A stretch of 64,000 nucleotides of DNA, from the NCBI RefSeq assembly GCF_017654505.1, contig NC_054537.1:77634118-77698117 (forward strand), read 5' to 3'. Position numbers and translations under genes: made by a program. Below are positions 1-13,330 of this stretch, one piece after another; the stretch's first letter is position 1, and the number at the start of each line of letters is the position of its first letter. The notes below the pieces were generated by a model. It did not search any database. It was not told the origin of the DNA and was given only the letters and a program-made list of their open reading frames with translations. Source of the DNA: Polyodon spathula. Its lineage: Eukaryota > Chordata > Actinopteri > Acipenseriformes > Polyodontidae.

Positions 1-229
1 ATGCAGCCCATGTTATGTCTTTCAAATCACAGGCTGTATGGCTGGCTTCACATATAAGTATACAGTTTAATAACCTTCTTTATTGAGCAACCTGTAGTTT
101 GAAGGATGGTGAGTGGTCTTCTGAAAAGCTGTGATTGGGTTAAAATGCTGACCTACCAGAAAATATTATGATGTGTAATCATTTACACATGTGTAAACTA
201 CAGGATTTTACAATTATCCTACAGTTGTC

Positions 230-839
230 TGTGGCAAAGTGCCCAGCCCTGTGTGTATTTTGTGTTGTATGTTGTGTGTTAATGTTGGTGTATAGTCAGT
301 GGTACACGGATATAAACGGGTCTGTGTAACACAAGTGTTTAAAATGTATATTTATATTTAGGCATGAGGATTACACAGCACTTCACGTGCAAGTAAAATG
401 TAATAATATGTGAGCACGGGGAATTGCACTTTATTAATTCACGTGCAGTTGTACCGAGACTCCAATTGAATGATTGATTAGCAATCGAGTCTCGGTACAG
501 CTGCATAAAAGCTGCATGTTTTCACTCACTCGGGGTTGTGTGTTCGGTGAGTGGAGAATGGGATTGGAGATGGAGGTAATAACAATAATAATAATAATAG
601 TTAAAATATCAGCTCACCATGTTTGTTTAGTGTTAGTCAGTTTTGTTTCATCTCTTTGTTTTGGCTGCCAGTGCCGTGTCCTGTGTTTTGTTTGTCTTGC
701 AACCTTTTATTTTCTGTCTGTATGTGCACTATTAAATGCTGAGCGAGACCATTCGCTCAGCTTCACCAAAGTCCGCCTCTGTTGTTTATTTCCTGGTTCC
801 CCTGTTCTGACGTCACCCACTGCAGCCATCTTTGTGACA
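230..839 (+). repeat. Solo LTR, family A, copy 1
   Basis: A 610-bp block starts TGTGGCAAAG and ends TTTGTGACA, the TG...CA ends of an LTR. It is flanked by a perfect 5-bp direct repeat TTGTC (225-229 and 840-844), the expected target duplication. A second copy lies at 9831-10435. No internal retroelement sequence is attached, so it is a solo LTR left by LTR-LTR recombination. A CATAAAAG TATA-like box at about 504-511 and an ATTAAA polyadenylation-type signal at 731-736 give + orientation. Short open frames inside it are not genes. The family is probably Ty3/gypsy or ERV-like, but without internal sequence this cannot be settled. Confidence 0.85.
445..504. other. 18-bp inverted repeat inside solo LTR A
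   Basis: Positions 445-462 and 487-504 are reverse complements at 17 of 18 positions around a 24-nt loop. The hairpin sits directly upstream of the TATA-like box. In the second LTR copy most of the left arm is deleted. Confidence 0.7.
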
Positions 840-1332
840 TTGTCCTATAACTGCAAAAAATGTAACTGAGAATAATGTGTTCAGAAAGAATAACAAATAA
901 AGTACACATATAAGTCATTTTATCTTGTGGGTTCATGTGACATGACTTTCCACTCATGTGGGTTTACAGTGTCACCAGAACATCTCCGTAGTATGTACAA
1001 TACTGTATCATTATCAGCAATATTAGCTGGCGGAGTGGAGGCATAACAAACTGGTGTTCAGAAAACAGGCTGCTGGGAAAGTTCTTTGTTTTTTTTTGTG
1101 TTTTTTTTTTCCATATATTTGCTGTAGACATTAAACTAAATAGAATGATGAACTGCAAAGCAAATAGCATTATGTTTTGTGGTAATCCGTAAAATACGGA
1201 GGTCAGCTACTCGGCTAGCCACATAACGAATGACATAAAGCTGCTAACTCATCTGTTTCATATGCTCTGTTGCAGAGTTGTGTGATAGCTTAGCAAACTG
1301 CTTTTATGCATGCTGTAAATCTAGTAACTTAT
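840..1332. other. Intergenic, nothing recognised
   Basis: AT-rich sequence with T runs near 1090-1111. No coding, splice or repeat structure could be supported. Confidence 0.6.
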
Positions 1333-1875
1333 TGTGACAGGGTCTTCCTCGAGTCACGCGTGTGGGTCGCCGCTGTTCAGGCATACAGAGAGACAGAGGT
1401 TTTGGTGTTGAAACGCCGGCACAGGCGCGCGGGATTTATTAACAACAAACAGAAAGTGAAAGTAAAATAAAGGCGGTCATGTGACGTTACCAGCGATGGT
1501 AACGCACAGAGGACAAATACAGTAAACCGTACAAAAAGTGCAAAATAAAACACAATACCCCAAACTATAACTCAAAAGGTGCCGTGAAAAGGGCAGGCCT
1601 TGCAGCAGCCCCGAGCAATCTCCTGCGGGTGTTTTTAAACTGACGGACACTCGGTCGAGACCCGCCCACGTGCTGATTGAGGACCAGCACAGCCAATCAC
1701 TTGCTGCCCTTCCCTCAACCAAGCATAGGAGGCAGCAAGTCTCAATCGAGCGCCCGTCTGTAAACAATAATACAATCAAACTAAGCAAGTCCCAAAACGT
1801 CACAAAATAAACCCATTCCCACATATAAACCACAAACACTAATTTACCACAGTGCAGGGCAATCGCACTGCCACA
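1333..1875 (-). repeat. Solo LTR, family B
   Basis: A 543-bp, locally GC-richer block reads TGTGACAGGG at its left end and CTGCCACA at its right end, flanked by a perfect 5-bp repeat CTTAT (1328-1332 and 1876-1880). Read on the minus strand it begins TGTGGCAGTG, like the other LTRs in this window, and carries an AATAAA near its 3' end (complement of the TTTATT at about 1435-1440), so minus orientation is preferred. No internal region is attached. A 120-codon minus-strand open frame inside has no recognisable domain and is probably chance. Confidence 0.8.
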
Positions 1876-3557
1876 CTTATGTTAAAGCCTTGAGCTTAAT
1901 ATTAAACCATAATATAGTGCAAGTATAAAATGTTGTTTTTTATTCTGGAGCTATTTTGGTTTAGACTCTGGATAAGAAGAATTACTGATGAGACTTTTTT
2001 TTTTTTTGGCTGGTCCCTTGAAATTTGTAATAATGAGAGTAGACTGTATGTACAGAAACCCAATGGTATCTGGTGAAGCTTTACTGTGGTAGGGTGACTT
2101 TAAAATGAACTTGTGTCATACAGAGGTCAGTGTGAGGTGAGAATGAATCATATTTCCCTGCAGTCTGTGGGCCTCCATTGTTATTTTTTCCCTTGACCAG
2201 TTCAGCTTAAGCTTATGGTCACATTGTGTGTATAGAAGCAATTAGTAAATATGAACATTGCTGCCACATGTTATGGCAGAACACAGTGTTATTGTTTTGC
2301 TCTTTGTGTTGGAATAATAAAGATGTTGAGTTATTTTTGCACAGCAACAGTAGCAAAAAATCTTGGTTTCATAACTAATTTGTGATTTATTTAAAAAGCA
2401 TAAAGATGCCAAAGGAATTGCCTGAACTGTGAGTGCAGTAATAGTGGAATTGATATCACTTTGCATGGCTAAAACTCAATCTGGACCATTTCTTTGACAG
2501 TCTATTTCTACATTACCTGCCTGCCAATCACACCTGAACATTCTGATAAACTGAACCATCACCTTTGTTAGTTTAAAACTGAGCATAATAAACTGTGGCT
2601 GGCGCCTTGGAATCCTTGGAAATGGACATGCTATGATTCCATTCTTTCTTATTTAGCCAGGATGAAAACCCATTGGGATTTATATCTCATTCCCAAGGGT
2701 GTCCTGGATGACAGCAGTAACAATAACAAACACATGACAATCAAATTATTGACATTCCAGAACACCATATTACAAAATAACATCACAGTCTTTATCTGCA
2801 GTTACAATTCAGTAGTCCAAGTATTTGTTTCCTCATAGAAATGTGTTTAAACACTCAGACATTAATAAATAGTTATCAGATAAGCATTAGGGAACATTTT
2901 ATAAATGGCTTCCCTGTTCTATTCTATGTTCTAGTCACAAATATTAATATAGTGAGTTCAAAACACTGCCATGTTGCTGTTCCAAATCTGCAAACATGCA
3001 ATGTGTATTCAAAGTACTAAGCTAACACACATTTTGCTATTTGGTTTTATTTATTTTATTGACTTATTTGTACATTCGACAATAGTGGAGGCAGACCAAC
3101 TATATGTGGGTACCTGAGGAGACTGTCTATACTGCAATGCCTAGATAGAGCATGTTTCAGTTAAGATTGCTGTACTGTTAATATCCCAATTTCCCAAGTT
3201 TTGTGGGTTTGTGTCACAAACTTAACATTATCTTAACTTTGTTGTTTTGCAGTGAATTTGAATTGTTTTTGTAACAGTAGTTCACCCTGTGTGTTGAATC
3301 TAATTAACCTTTGGAAAGTTGGCCTTAGCCCTCGTATTGAGGACCCTGTTGTCCTTAACTACACTGCCTTCTCAGCATGGTCTGCATATTTGGTATGGTA
3401 CTTCTGTTAGTACTGCCAGTTGAGGTGCACATTGCTCTGTGTTTTGCTGAACTGTTTATCTAATAATAATGAAGGCTGCCATGTTGTGGTCATGTGACTG
3501 GTTTCTGCGTGATATAGGACAAACGCTGTGAGATATTGTCTTCATATTCTATAGGTC

Positions 3558-3559
<2 letters not shown>
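1876..3559. other. Intergenic, nothing recognised
   Basis: AT-rich unique-looking sequence without a supportable exon, RNA gene or transposon end. Confidence 0.6.

Positions 3560-3588
<29 letters not shown>
3560..3588 (+). repeat. Poly-G run (29 G)
   Basis: An uninterrupted run of 29 G in otherwise AT-rich DNA. It could form a G-quadruplex. Homopolymers this long are also prone to sequencing length errors. Confidence 0.95.
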
Positions 3589-4950
3589 ATTCAGGTGGTA
3601 ATTTTTACAAAGCTGCCGCCCCTCACTTTCAAAACCTCATACTGTATGTAGGCTTTATAAATGGCAGCCTCATATCTGTGCTTTAAAAGCTGCTGTTAAC
3701 CGTGTGTGTTGAATGCTCATGTCTCCTTTGAGGTTATATTAAGGTTAAATACAAACCAAATTAAAGTTGTTTGTTCTCAGTGACCTTCTTCAATGACAAG
3801 GTGACTGACCCCTTCGAAGAACAAATCTATAACACTGAATTAATTCTGATTGCAGTGAAGGTGTTAGGTAATGTCTTTCAGTCTTCTGCCCACTGTCTCT
3901 AATAATGAAGTCGAAAAAAACAATCTTATAAAATTCAATTCAATTGTATTTACTTCACCAGAATGAAACCCTTGATATTGTTGTTTTCATTTTTTAAAAT
4001 GGGGAAAGACAGCACCAACTGTTACAAATTTGATGCAGATACATATTCTAAAACAAACATTTACATACTGCAAGAAGCAAGGATATCCCCTTCATATAAC
4101 TAGGTGGCCCTTTGGGTCCTGGAGTGTTGTTCCATACATATGTGGTATTTCAAAATTTAAAAAAATAAAACCACTGTACACTTGGAAATCCTTATCCTTC
4201 CTTGCTTAAACAGGTACTACTATTTGCTTAATTATGTTTAAAGAAAGAAAACTGTTGAATTGAAATGATCTTCCTAACTCTTTGAATGGAGGCTGATACT
4301 AGGCACTCTTTTATGTGTTGTCTGTGTAATCGCACAGTACTGTAAAACAGTTTCCCACTGCCTTCAAGGAACGCTTTGGGGTTTTGTTCAGTGCAGTCTT
4401 TTGCAGTTATATTCTGAGCGATTTGATTCGTCCTGTAGTTTAGGCAGAAGGTGTTAACAGGCGTTGCTGTGTGCCAAAATAAACTAAAGCAAATTAACAC
4501 GTTTGTGTTTCCACCTGTAAAACATTTTTATCTATGAGAACATTTCTGCGTGGAATTCTCCACCTGCGATCGCAGAATTGTGGAATGGTGGAGGGACTGA
4601 TGATTAAACTTGTTAGCTTATGTTTAAAAATAGTGTAGTGTTAGGTGTAAAGATGCATGCAAAATATTATTCAAGTAGGTGAGTAGAAAATGTTTTTATT
4701 ACATGTAGTCCTATACTGTTTCATATATGCTAACATTGTGAGAGTTCAATATTTAAGTCACAATACCAGAAGTCATCGCCTTAATGCGGTAGGCGATGTG
4801 TTAGTCATGGATTGGAGGATACGTGATTGCACTCGCTACCTAAGGGGGCGTTACTGAAGGTATATCAGCTGTAGTGAATTAGGTATGCAATTTATTTAAA
4901 TATAAATTAGTCTCTAGGCGCCCTGTTTAAGAACGACAAAATGTTAGAAA
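3589..4950. other. Intergenic, nothing recognised
   Basis: AT-rich sequence with no supportable gene. The boundary with the following LTR-like block is uncertain. Confidence 0.55.
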
Positions 4951-6484
4951 TGAGACATACCATATTTAAGTTCTGGACCATATAGAACTTGGATTCCCTT
5001 GGACAATAACCAACATTCACACAACGTATCAGAAATATAAAACAATTGTTTATTTAAGAATAATCAGGGGTGCACAACTAATCTAATATTACAGAAAGGA
5101 AAGTCTATTGGTTAGATGTATGCATGAATAGTATACCGTTCATTGATTGCATAGTCAAACGATTACAATGACCATAACATCATTAGCATACATGGTTAAC
5201 ATACTAATATTAAATGTGGCTTATCATACAAAGTGTCTACTTTGCATTTGTATTTTCAATACCCGGTTCTCTTTGTAATCGATCATGTCAATATGCATGA
5301 AAATTAATTCAATTTTCCATTCAGAACAGAATCCAACATTCCAGTACCTAATTTAGCAAAGTAGTTTTGCCATGTTAATTTAGTTTAGTTGTGATGTACC
5401 AAAATAATAATGTGTTATCGACCTCAGTTGATTATATATTCAAATTAACTCAGAAATGGGGCAATGATCTAATTCACTGCATTTACGAGGCAACTCCTTT
5501 GAGTTGCACATTTCAACAAACATAATACATTTCTTACACAGTCTAAAACAGGAAGTTATATTCTGTTCCTAGAACAGTATATCCACTATCTCTTCACTAC
5601 TATTTTCCAACTAGGAATAGTTCCATTGATCAGGCATAACTCAGTTCAGATAATGTGTTACAATTGAAAAGGTATGTAGTTTGTAGAAGTCTTCTTGCAA
5701 TTCTCTCAGGATCTTCCAAAAGCATAACTGATTGCTTCGCTTCAGTTCGTTTCCTGCAGCTACGTGGAAACAAAAAGACCTGCTTTCCGATTAATGCAGT
5801 ATCTCCTAGGACAGACAGCAGGGCCCTTCCTCAGAAGATGATTTTAGCCATTATTCAGAACATTGGTTCTTCCTTGCCTTCCGTGAATTCAAGCAATTAT
5901 GCTCCCATGATTAATTTCTCCACTCCTTCTGATTGTCAAAGTTCAAAGACTTGTTCCTTGTGTGGAGAGTGCTCTCTCTTGCCTGGAGCGCTGTTCCCTC
6001 TGTGGGGTACTTGCTTAGTGTGGAAAAACTCTTTGTGGAGAGTGCGCTTCGTTTGAAAGTCGCTCAGCTGGTTTTGTGATTCGCACTTCCACCCTGTTAT
6101 TGGTTAATTTGGTTATTTTGGGCTGTGCCCAAGTCCATGTGGGGTGCTTCTCATTGGTTGTTTTTGGTCAGAGACAGCCCATTGCTCTCAGTTGGTCTGT
6201 GGTTTCGACCCCTGTCGGCTGTATTTATGAGGGGTACTGAGGTGTCAAAGCACCCAAAACTGTTTAGCTTGTGGCACCAAAGGATCCATTCAGCGATGGG
6301 GGAAGATCAAACACTTGTCCAACAGTTAGTTTCTGACTCTTTTTAAAAGCATTCTTTGTCAGTGGAGAGTTTGTTACCAGAAAAGAAGTAGACACAGAAA
6401 ATGGCTTAGGACCCCCCCCTCTATATATTTCAATTCTGTTAATTTCACACACAGAATGATATTATGAATCGCTCTGATGCTACA
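4951..6484 (-). repeat. Probable ERV-like LTR (minus strand)
   Basis: Read on the minus strand, a sequence beginning TGTAGCATC at 6484 is directly preceded by the purine tract AAGAAGGGGGGAA, which strongly resembles the polypurine tract before the 3' LTR of gammaretrovirus-type elements. Downstream on the minus strand come several CCAAT motifs (around 6070-6160), a CATAAATA TATA-like box near 6225-6232 and an AATAAA near 5050. The far end is a guess: 4951 is chosen only because it gives a TG/CA boundary. No second LTR copy was found, so this may be the 3' remnant of a decayed endogenous retrovirus. Class is unresolved. Confidence 0.35.
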
Positions 6485-6498
6485 TTCCCCCCTTCTTG
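6485..6498 (-). other. Candidate polypurine tract
   Basis: The minus strand reads a G6-containing purine run immediately before the TGTAGC LTR start. It is the expected plus-strand primer site of a retroelement. Confidence 0.4.
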
Positions 6499-9400
6499 AG
6501 GGCAACGAGGTCCCGAAACGCTGGGGTCCTTCAAGACATGAAAAAGTCATTAAGCTGGGTCATTTCATTATTGTAGCAAGTTAAGCATCAACAACCAATT
6601 AAATAATTTATGACTTGAGAACTAAAGAAAAAAAAACATTTGCATATATTAAAAAGAAAATTACAGTAAATTAGGAAGCCATCAAGTTTAATAGTTTCTA
6701 GTCAGTCATGAGGTAAACTAACTTTAGCATGCAAGTTATTGATATTTATTTATGATATTATATCATTAAGGGTTCTCAACCTTTGTAGTAACTTAATTAC
6801 TTCCTATTGCACACATGTATTGTACAGTAATTAATTTCAATGGAGGGGTTTACCAGACACAACCAATGAATATTTGTTATATTTTTCTTCATTTTCAAAA
6901 AAAAATAATAATTATGTCTGTATGGTTGTTTTTGTTCTTCACAAAAAAGGAGATTTCAAATTTGATTTAAATGGTATATTTCTAAAAACCCTACATTTAA
7001 AGTACAATGTTTTTTTTTTTCTTGTTTTTCTCAGTCAGTGCTGTATCTCTAATCTCACCATGTAAAGTATTACACATTTTACACACACCAGGAATCAATT
7101 ATCTCAATGTTCAGGTATTTCTTGTAAAAGGCTTGACATTTGGTAAAGAATTACTTAACAGTATTAAGGTTAGTTTTACCAACAATTACCAGTTCTACAT
7201 TAGAAAGTGTATATTTTAGTATTACTGTAACAGTGTTCTTAATAGGGATATCATTTTTGTGGCATGGTGTTATGAACTTACAATTCACCATTTATCATGT
7301 GTGCGAAACATGTCTACTGACTTCAATATATGACAGTCAACATTCACAGGAATGGAATTACTGTAATCCAACCTTAATAGATTCAGTCTAATTCACTTAC
7401 AGATCCTTAAGACAAACAATATACAGCAACACAGACCACATCTATCATGTTTTCTTAACATGAGATTTATACTGACAGATCTACTATTTTAGACACAGAA
7501 TACATACCAATATCTGTCACTGTTTCACGTCATCATGTGAGCCATTCTTATAGAACGGTGTGAGTTATATTCTTACAAATTTCAGTTAACTTTAAGTCAA
7601 CAACAATATACTAGTTATTTATCTCAAGTTTCTCAATTGTTTTCCAAGTTATAACCCAGAGACCTGAATAATTGCCATTGTGGTTGCACTGATAATTCCT
7701 TGAATTATTTTCCTATTCTGGAGATATTATTAAAATCACCAAATGTCATAGTTGCAGGTTTCTTCCTTTCATAGTTTACAGTTTTAAAAGATTATTAGGC
7801 TTACTAATATCTTGTTCAACAGGAGAATATTTCCTCAACTAGTTATTATGAACATACGTGAAAATGAAATTTGTAGCATGAAAGCAAAGGTTTCTTGCAT
7901 GTGTTCTTTCAAGTGTGTTACATATGAAAAAGGTAGAAGTTGAATCAAATCAAATTTACACCCCCCTTCCCCCTTACTATACACTAAATATATAGCTAAG
8001 ACTATTTTTCTACCAGACATTAATTCAAAGGGGATGTCATTTTAGTAAAAGCATTTGGAATAACTAATGGCTATTAGTATCACGTAAGTTCCTTTGAACA
8101 TTACTGATTCAAAAAAAATATTCAAACCCATTATGTGACTAACTGATTAATCTCAGACAATAGTATCCACGCATATAGGTGAGGTGAGTGAGTTCTTTTT
8201 GTGCACTCTTAATTCTGGTTGCGAAAACAAAGGTTTCAAGCAAATGCTATTCCAGGGTGGTGCACATTTGGTAAGCCCACATGATATTAATCAGTTACAT
8301 TTCCCCATTTACTATGTGTACATTATAGAGAGCAAGACCATTCTTACTCATTGTGGGATGAAATTTTAGTAGACATAGTTGGAATAATTCTAATGTCCAT
8401 CAGAAGTACAGGTAGTTTTGATAAAACATTTTCACACCTTTACCAAACTATATTAAAACCATATCCAGTAATTTAACTTATTTATGAAATACAATATCCA
8501 AATCGTATACAGGGTTGTGTGGGGAGGTCATCATTGTGTTGACTCTTTACACACAATCTACACAAAAATATTTCTTCATAGTTAGTCAGAATAACTAACT
8601 GTGTATTGCAAAATATTTTTGGTAACCTTGCAGATCACACTTGTGACAGCAGCTCGTCAACACGCTAGTCAGTATACCTTATCACTGTGTTCCCACAGGA
8701 GATTTAGGTTATGTAACAACTTTAATAAGTGAAATACTTTACTCTTTAAGATGTCTAGAATTCAATCTAGCTTCATTATAAACCATTAGGCTAAGATAGT
8801 TTATAAACTTTCCTGAAGAGAACTCAATCTCTAAGACAGTATCCATGTGACACGTCATAATCCCTCTGACAATGAAAGCATTCATGCTTTCGGGAACTAA
8901 ATCTCCATGGAGAATTAAGTAATCATTGTATTGATCAATTCATACCTTAGTGTTACATTACGTTGTTTTGCACACATCAGTCTCATAACCAAACTATGGA
9001 GAATATCAGTTGTTTACTTCATTGACTGTTCAATCCCTTTTTAAATATATGTCAATTACTTAGAATCATATTGCACAATCGCTTTGTAATATTGAATTAG
9101 TTGTATTCCTGCAAACTATATTTGTCCAGCCTTACCAGTATAGCATGGGATATCAAACTAATTGTTAGATGAGCAGTGGTTTATTTACTTCACTTGTGGT
9201 TAGTAAACACTGCATGCACTCAGTTTATTAAGTATCATTCCAGATTCTGGACATACGTTAAACTAAATAAAAGAGCGACGATCTGATTACTCAGTTTCGA
9301 GGTAACCAACAAAAACTTTAAAAAAAATGCTTCAGAAGTAAAACTTTGAAGTCCCACGGGAGATTCCGCTGGCAGGCTAGTCCCTGCAGTCCCCCCTCCC

Positions 9401-9830
9401 ACTCAGTTTGAGATTGGAGTGAGGAGTGTCCCTGTCTGCTTCAGGGGGGCGTGTCGCTGCCTGTCTATTGTAACCCGATTCACATATACATCTGGCAGGA
9501 GAGAGAGTACGACTGTTTCAAAGCCTGCCCAGTCGTGCCCAAGTCAGACTGACTGGCTGACGACTCTTGGGATCTCTGTTCATGCTTTTCCCCAGCTATT
9601 TTAACATCTCTCAAAAGCAAAGATAATCTGCATCATCCTTCAGAAGCCATTTACAGTAATCACAAAAACCAGTACAGCTTTATGCAGGACAACCATCCAT
9701 ACTTAATGTCCTGTGAAAACTCCACTGGGTATGTGTTGGACACTTTGGATAAGTGCACCCAGTGGCTGACTACCTGTCATGAGGTCTCTCGAAAAATAAT
9801 AGAGACTTGCTGAAATACTGCATATGCTAC
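6499..9830. other. Unassigned region, possibly ERV internal remnant
   Basis: If the LTR at 4951-6484 is real, the minus-strand internal region of the element should lie here. I could not recognise gag, pol or env in any minus frame, and stops are frequent. A GC-richer patch at about 9350-9600 is also unassigned. Confidence 0.3.
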
Positions 9831-10435
9831 TGTGGCAAAGTGCCCCGCTCCTGTGTGTATTTTATGTTGTATGTTGTGTGTTAATGTTGGTGTATAGTCA
9901 TTGGTACACGGATATAAACGGGTCTGTGTAACACAAGTGTTTAAAATGTATATCTTTATTTAGGCACGAGGATTGCACAGCACTTCACGTGCTAGTAAAA
10001 TGTAATAATATGTGAGCACGGGGAATTGCACTTTATTAATTCACGTGCAGACTCCAGTTGAATGATTGATTAACAATCGAGTCTCGGTACAGCTGTATAA
10101 AAGCTGCATGTTTTCACTCACTCGGGGTTGTGTGTTCGGTGAGTGGAGAACAGGATTGGTGACGGAGGTAATTGTAGTAATAATAATAATAATAATAATA
10201 GAAGCTCACCATGTTTTGTCTGTATATTCCGTTTTGTTTGTCTTTTTGTTTTGGCTACGAGTGCCGTGTCCTGTGTCTTTTTTGTCTTACAACCTTTTAT
10301 TTTCTGTCTGTCTGTTCATTATTAAATGCTGAGTGAGACCATTTGCTCAGCTTCACCAAACTCCACCTCTGTTGTTTATTTCCTGGTTCCTGGTTTTCTT
10401 GTCTGACGTCACCCACTGCAGCCATCTTTGTGACA
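9831..10435 (+). repeat. Solo LTR, family A, copy 2
   Basis: 605 bp, closely similar to 230-839, with the same TGTGGCAAAG start and TTTGTGACA end. A perfect 5-bp duplication GCTAC flanks it (9826-9830 and 10436-10440). It has a consensus TATAAAAG box at 10096-10103 and ATTAAA at 10321-10326. Unlike copy 1 it has lost about nine bases of the left arm of the hairpin upstream of the TATA box. The two different target sequences show two independent insertions. Confidence 0.88.
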
Positions 10436-13195
10436 GCTACTGAAAAATGCCAATTTTACTGCTGGAGCAAATGCTAATTCTGTTCAGTATTGAAGCAAGT
10501 CTGCTCAAAGTGCAACAGCTGTACAGTAGGCAGACATGGTGTCTCAAGCATAAAACATATTAGTACATCTTCTTGTTTTAAATATTATAAGAAACATTCA
10601 CCAGGTCAGGCATTGATAGGTAAAAAGCATAGCGAGTACACTCTCAGACTCTCACTTCTGGGCTCCGAACTAGAGCTCCAGTGTTAACCCTGCCAATCAT
10701 TGTCCTGTCTTTCTTTATATGGTCCTAGGTTTAGGCTGGGGGGCGTGTTTGCAGATTTTAATTTTTTTATTTTGTATTGTTATTAATGTATGTGATAGCT
10801 CCTTGTAGGGGCACAGCATGTAGTGAGGCTGGAGTGATATTAGACAAAAAAAGACTAATGATCTTGATAAAGGGCAAGTGATACATAAGGAGATGCTGAC
10901 TTTTGTTAAATTAACCAGAAACCAAAAACCTCAAAATGTCCGTTTGGATGAACACAAAAGGATGTTGCATGAGAGTGAAAGAGGTGTATACTGTACCGCA
11001 TGTGCAATGAGAAAACATGAGTATTCCACATTTGTGAGGTTTGCAAGTGAGAGGTACAAAAAATGAAAAACAATCAATCTACAGTCTGATAATATTTCAA
11101 GGTTCAAGGAAAACTGTTCACTACAACACAGATGGGTTTAATTGACATTCACATGCAGTGCTCAAAACCTTAAGAGTGCTGTAATATTTAAAATTTGCAC
11201 AAGCCGATTCAAATGAATACTCAAGTGGTAATGTGCTGTCCTTCGCCATCTAGCAGTTGTTGATTTTCAATTAAAATTGACTGTCTTGATTCTTGCATTA
11301 GAGCGTTCACCCTGAGAGGTTGTGAGAGACCAGGGGTAAAGATGAACGTGTTCTTTGTTTCCCTTTCAGCACATCTCTTTCTTGATAACCTTGTAAACTC
11401 CCCTCAACCCAGCAGTTAAACTTCAGTCAGTGTAGTGCACTGCATTCAAGAGCAGCACAAGATTTTACAGCACTGTAGACGCTTTGCACACTTCGTATAT
11501 AAATCACAACTTCCAGGTTTGTGATGGAGACTCATATTTGTTTGTTTTGGAGGAGGGTGTACAGTTTTTCCATGCAAGATTGATCTTCTTAAGTGTGCCT
11601 GCAGGTAAGAGGTTAAAAGTCTTCAAAAGGTTGAGAATATTCCAGGCGGTAACAATGCAGTTTTATTAAGCGTCCCTGTGAGGGGAGTGTATATGAATTT
11701 GCAAAACCGTTAATACTACAAAAATATATAAGTTGTATTAGTTACACTATGTTGGGAATGTGTGACTACGCCTTTAAATTACAGGTTTGAATTAATGCAT
11801 GTTTTCATTTGGACTATTAGGTTTCCCGTATATTAACTGAGGTTGACCTTTTGCAGTAGCTGCACTTTTCCTTTCATGGCAGTTATTTTACAAAGCTGCC
11901 TCCCTCGTATCTCAGAAACCATCGGAGGTAGTGATTTCATATTTGCAGGTATCCCTAACAGCTCTGTGAGCGAACCTCAATCCAGATTTTAACACCCCTT
12001 TCTATCTCAAACATAGACTGACAATTGTGCTGAACTGTATGGTACTTTTGGGACAGTGAACTAATGTCCAGTGGTGGCTAGCTAGTTTGAGACCACCAAA
12101 CCTGACTTCTGACCTAAACCGAGGCAGATGAATTAGCCTGTTGTGTCTCCGGTAATATAAATGCCTATAGTTAACAGTGTGCTTTTCTGGTTTCCATACA
12201 ATGCATCAATATAGTCAAGCCTCAAATATAGCAATCTTAGCTCTAGAAGATTTAGTATTGATTCCTTTGTGGTAAAGAGAGTTTTTTCCTATTATTCTCT
12301 ACAACCTCATAGATGATGGATGCTTCTGTGATAGAGTTGTCAAAACAATTCTGCTCGCAGTACGTCTTAATTACTTCGGTATTGCAGGGTATTTTGTTGC
12401 ATGGTCTGTGACGGTATAATGTACTTATGGAGAATACATTTACTTTTCAGTAAATCTCAAAGTAAAAACATAGTTGCTGATATCCTAGCACAAGGCTTGT
12501 TAGCACGACAGTAATGTATAATAAAAACATGCAATTTCTCTTTGCTGTATGTCAGTGCCACGAAGTATAATTCTAAAACAATATTTGACTTCTGTCTGGA
12601 GAATATTCTGGGCTTGTGCCAGCTGTAGTTTTCTTGGTTTACGAGTTATTTTCTTTGGGTGATTTATTGAGTAGGCCCCATCTGTTATGTAAAAGTTTGT
12701 TCTGGCAGAACTGCACACTAAAGCCCTGTAATTATCCAAAGAAAGAGTGGTAGGGACAGCATTACCAAAAACTAAAGAGTTTTGACTTCTCTTCTGAGGG
12801 TGAGAAGGTAGATTATTCTCCATGTCTATCCAGTCATGTTTATGAGCTCAATCAATGGTAATGATTGTGATGGTGTGAATTACATTTGGTCATTGTTTTA
12901 CAGTATACCAACTATGCTGAGGGCAGTTTCTTTATCCCTGTTTGTACAGTACTTGTCATCTGCAAAATAACCCCCAGGCATTACTGACCTAGGTAGGAAT
13001 AATATTAGAGCCACACGAGTAAGTAAAGAGATCTTTACTGATTTACTGTTTTTTGGGGGTTTTTTTCCGCACACTCTGTCAGCACTATAGCAACCTTCTA
13101 GTGCATACTGAAAATGTTGAACTGTAGTCAGTTTTAAACATAACATAACCAATATTAAAATCAAGCATGCGATCCTTCAAATTAATTTTTTTCTG
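10436..13195. other. Intergenic, nothing recognised
   Basis: AT-rich sequence. Several open frames of 60-107 codons occur, but none has a recognisable domain, splice context or compositional signal of coding. Confidence 0.6.
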
Positions 13196-13236
13196 AGTGA
13201 AGACAGCGGTCCACCTGGAAAAAAAAAAAAAAAATA

Positions 13237-13299
<63 letters not shown>

Positions 13300-13330
13300 A
13301 GCATCAGCAACTGTCAAGAGTAGACACATA
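13196..13330 (+). repeat. Dispersed repeat, copy 1, with (AT)n insert
   Basis: The stretch starting GTGAAGACAGCGGTCCACC, followed by an A run, and the later AGAGTAGACACA match a stretch at about 53949-54010. In this copy the A run leads into an (AT)n tract of about 58 bp (13240-13297). The element type is unknown. An A run inside a dispersed repeat suggests an old retroposed sequence. Confidence 0.6.
13240..13297. repeat. (AT)n microsatellite
   Basis: About 29 uninterrupted AT units. Confidence 0.97.
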
